Position numbers and translations under genes: made by a program. The notes beneath the pieces were generated by a model. That model searched no databases. It saw only the letters and a list, made by a program, of their open reading frames with translations, and had not been told where the DNA came from. From positions 6,679,501 to 6,743,500 of the forward strand of contig CP073042.1 in NCBI GenBank assembly GCA_018114805.1: a stretch of 64,000 nt of DNA, given 5' to 3'. Shown here one piece after another: positions 61,799 through 64,000 of this stretch. Within the stretch, counting starts at the first letter, position 1; every line of letters starts with the position of its first letter. The DNA comes from Candidatus Streptomyces philanthi (GTDB lineage: Bacteria > Actinomycetota > Actinomycetes > Streptomycetales > Streptomycetaceae).

Positions 61799-63340
61799 CG
61801 GTAGTACCCCGCGAGGTGTCGCAGCTCGGGCACGCCGCCACGGGCCACGGTGGCGAAGTAGGCCGCGTCGTGGGTCAGCGTGTCCAGCGGCGGGATGACA
61901 AGGCCCGAGGGCACCTCGCCGGCGGCCGCGAACGCCCCCACGTCGCCCTCGGGCATGTCGCCGAAGAGGACCAGCGGCGCGTCCGGGTCGTCCAGCGGCC
62001 CGCCCCAGGAGGCCAGCGCGTCCTGCGCGACGCGCCAGGCCGCCACCGGGTCGGCGCGCACCCGTTCCAGGGCGCGCCGCACGCCGGGCCAGTCCAACTG
62101 GGCGTCGGCCCGGTCCGGCTGCCGCACCGCGACTCGGCGACGCAGGCCGGCCACCGTGATCGGGTTGGTGTGCGTGGCCCCGGCGGCGGTCATCAGCGCC
62201 GGCGTGCCGTAGAACGGCCGCCCGCGCACCAGCACCAGCCGCACGTGCCGCTCGGTCGCGTCGATCAGGTTGTGGTACGGGTCCCGGTCCGGGGCGCGGC
62301 GCTCCAGGACGAGCAGGTCGGCGCCGCCGCCCCGAGTCAGCCGTCCCACCCCCGGCCCCCATGCGGTGGCCAGCGCATCGCCGGGGTTGGCGGTGACCAT
62401 GTCGCACAGCTCCCGGTCGCTGAACCGGTGCTGGTTGACGGCGTCGGCGACCTTCAGCTCACCCAGCACGTGCTTGGTCCCCGACGGCGCCCAGTCGGAG
62501 CCGAGCGCGACGCGCAACCTCTTCCGGTCGGCCGAGACCACGTCCGTGGTCTCGTGGTAGAGCCAGTAGTTGGAGAACGGCGACCACACGAGGGTCGCCC
62601 GCTCCGCCGGGTTGATCGCCCGCACCGCGCCCTGCCACCGCGCGAAGTCCGCGCCGGTCAGCGCGGTGCCGTGGACGCCGATCAACCCGGGCCGCCAGCA
62701 CGGCTCCAACTCCTCGAACTCCCGGCGCACGATCGGCCCGGCCCGGCCCTCCGCGACGTGGTAGATGAGCAGCCGCGTCCCGTCCAGCTTCGGCGCCCGC
62801 ACCTCGCGCAACTCCTCCGCGTCGAGTTGCAGCGCCGCCGTCATCACCATGTCGCGGCCCGCTGGCAACCTCTCGTTGTCGATGATCCGCAGCAGCCAGC
62901 CGTCCACCGGCCGCGTCGCCACCGGCGTGCCCTGGATCGAGGTGGTCCCGCCGATCAGCGCCTTGACCTCGACGTACTTGATCAGCGCCTCGGGCGCGGC
63001 CCGCGCGAGCACCTTCGCGGGCCAGGTGACCGTGGTCGAGTAGTCCGGCGGCCTGTCCTCGTCCACCCAGCGGTCGTGGTGCAAGTGTAGGGCACGCCGG
63101 GCGCCTCCCACAGCGGCAGCGTGTTGTACGTCAGGTGGTTGTGCAGGTCGATGAGGCCGGGGGCAGGATCAGCGCGCCGGTGTCGATCCGTGGCGCGGCG
63201 GCGAACCCCGCGGGCGCGTCCTACGTGGCGGAGCGCACCGCGGCCAGGTGGCCGTCGTCGCCAACGTAGACGACGCCGGGGTCCAGGACCCGGTGGTCCT
63301 CGTCGAAGGTGACGACCGTGCCGGTGAGGACGAGCGCCAT
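61795..63340 (-). pseudogene. Metal-dependent amidohydrolase, amber and frameshifts
   Basis: ATG 63340 begins MALVLTGTVVTFDEDHRVLD with the typical N-terminal beta-sandwich of amidohydrolases. TAG at 63221-63223 interrupts VRSAT-stop-DAPAGF. Near 63160 two extra bases shift the frame before GLIDLHNHLTYN (HxH metal site), and another break near 63090 precedes HHDRWVDEDRPPDYSTTV. From there the frame is open: GLIGVHGTALTGADFARWQG, FSNYWLYHET, RVALGSDWAPSGTKH (Asp). The long C-terminal tail (GLVIPPLDTLTHDAAYF) ends at 61795, overlapping the peptidase GTG. Substrate unknown; pairing with an S41 peptidase suggests peptide or amide turnover. Confidence 0.8.
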
Positions 63341-64000
63341 CAGCGCGGCGCCTTCCCAGACCAGGGTGTGCTCGTCGTCCGGCCGCGGGCGGCTGACGGC
63401 GTTGTGCGCCTCGCCCGGCAGGGCGCGGACCCAGGCGTCGTCGCCGAGGAAGGCCGGCGCGCTGAACGGCAGGTCGCGGCGGGGGACGGCCGCGTAGTCG
63501 GACTCGGCGAACACCGTGCCGTAGGTGGGTCCGGTGTTGTCCCCGTCGTCGTCCGGCGTGACGATCGCACGCAGCCGCGCGAGGGCCGCGCGCCAGGACT
63601 CCAGCAACTCGTCGGCCTCGGGGTTGGACGGGTGCAGCGCGTCCACGAGCGGCACGTCGGGCCGTGGCGTCCACAGGCGCACCGCCTCCCGGGCCATGAA
63701 GCCGAGCACCAGGACGGCCTGCAGCGCGTCACCCGTCGCCTGGTCGTAGACCGCGTTGCGCCACCGCCGCTGCTCCGCGTCGTCCAGCCGGTCCCGCATC
63801 GCGAGCGCCTGCTTGGGGTGGACGGCGTACGCCCACGCGTTGAGGCAGACGTAGGAGCGGGTCAGGCCGAGCTTGCCGAGGAAGCCCTGTACGCGCTGGC
63901 CGGCGTCGCCTACCAGGCTGCGGCCGGCGATCCGCTCGGTGGGCCCCGGGTCCGAGGCCACGACGAGCACCCGGGCCGAGCCGTCCAGCCGGCCACGGTA
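63341..64000 (-). CDS. Uracil-DNA glycosylase-superfamily protein (partial, off right edge)
   Basis: The minus-strand frame entering at 64000 reads RVLVVASDPGPTERIAGRSL, then VGDAGQRVQGFLGKLGLTRS and YVCLNAWAYAVHP, the conserved N-terminal half of a uracil-DNA-glycosylase-like family in which SDPGPTE forms the water-activating loop. Later, VLGFMAREAVRLW and VDALHPSNPEA supply the His-containing loop. No stop separates it from the amidohydrolase ATG at 63340, so either a stop has been lost by a frameshift or the two are fused. The start lies beyond the window. Confidence 0.7.

Overview
The window is high-GC actinobacterial DNA, almost certainly from a Streptomyces or close relative: third-position GC bias, GTG starts, 4-base ATGA/GTGA gene overlaps, modular polyketide synthases, an IS701-type transposase and Streptomyces-style secreted proteins. 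Its dominant property is decay. More than half of the recognisable genes carry in-frame stops, frameshifts or internal deletions, while about a dozen are fully open (ABM-family monooxygenase, lamin-tail protein, subtilase, LuxR regulator, GT2 glycosyltransferase, P450, cas4, cas2, DUF4232 lipoprotein, RNase H, ACP, FabG, universal stress protein). Several lesions are exact short tandem duplications (4, 7 and 23 bp), which look like replication slippage rather than homopolymer base-calling error. The pattern resembles early genome erosion, as known for host-associated Streptomyces such as 'Candidatus Streptomyces philanthi'. That affiliation is a hypothesis, and poor sequence quality remains the main alternative.

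Layout. 1-1485: membrane protein fragment (-). 1587-11071: one large type I PKS (-), KSQ-AT-ACP-KS-AT-KR-ACP-TE, damaged in several domains. 12-24.5 kb: GH18-like hydrolase, ABM monooxygenase, ribose-type ABC operon with ribokinase, nitrilase, PLP enzyme, lamin-tail protein, subtilase and LuxR regulator. 25-29.8 kb: a cell-surface glycosylation-type set (YfhO-like protein, GT2, GtrA) and a CBS protein.

30.0-45.6 kb: a foreign block bounded by a 19-bp exact direct repeat derived from the 3' half of tRNA-Pro(GGG), with a broken tyrosine integrase next to the intact tRNA. It is probably a pSAM2-like integrated element. It carries a UbiA prenyltransferase - P450 - O-methyltransferase - DUF6875/Mpo1-like cluster, a deleted IS701 transposase, and a type I-B-like CRISPR-Cas locus (cas6, [cas8-cas7 deletion scar], cas5, cas3'', cas3', cas4, cas1, cas2, 5-repeat array) whose interference genes are broken.

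45.5-52.9 kb: two identical tRNA-Pro genes in a 108-bp perfect inverted repeat flanking soxR and a YiaA-like gene, then an endo/exonuclease/phosphatase-family gene, a lipoprotein, RNase H, an epimerase remnant and a small membrane protein. 52.9-59.1 kb: a second polyketide locus, with a 5'-truncated PKS (AT-DH-ACP-TE) followed by an HMG-CoA-synthase beta-branching cassette (HCS, ECH2-like decarboxylase, donor ACP) and a ketoreductase. 59.1-64 kb: universal stress protein, S41 protease, amidohydrolase and a uracil-DNA-glycosylase-like fragment running off the right edge.
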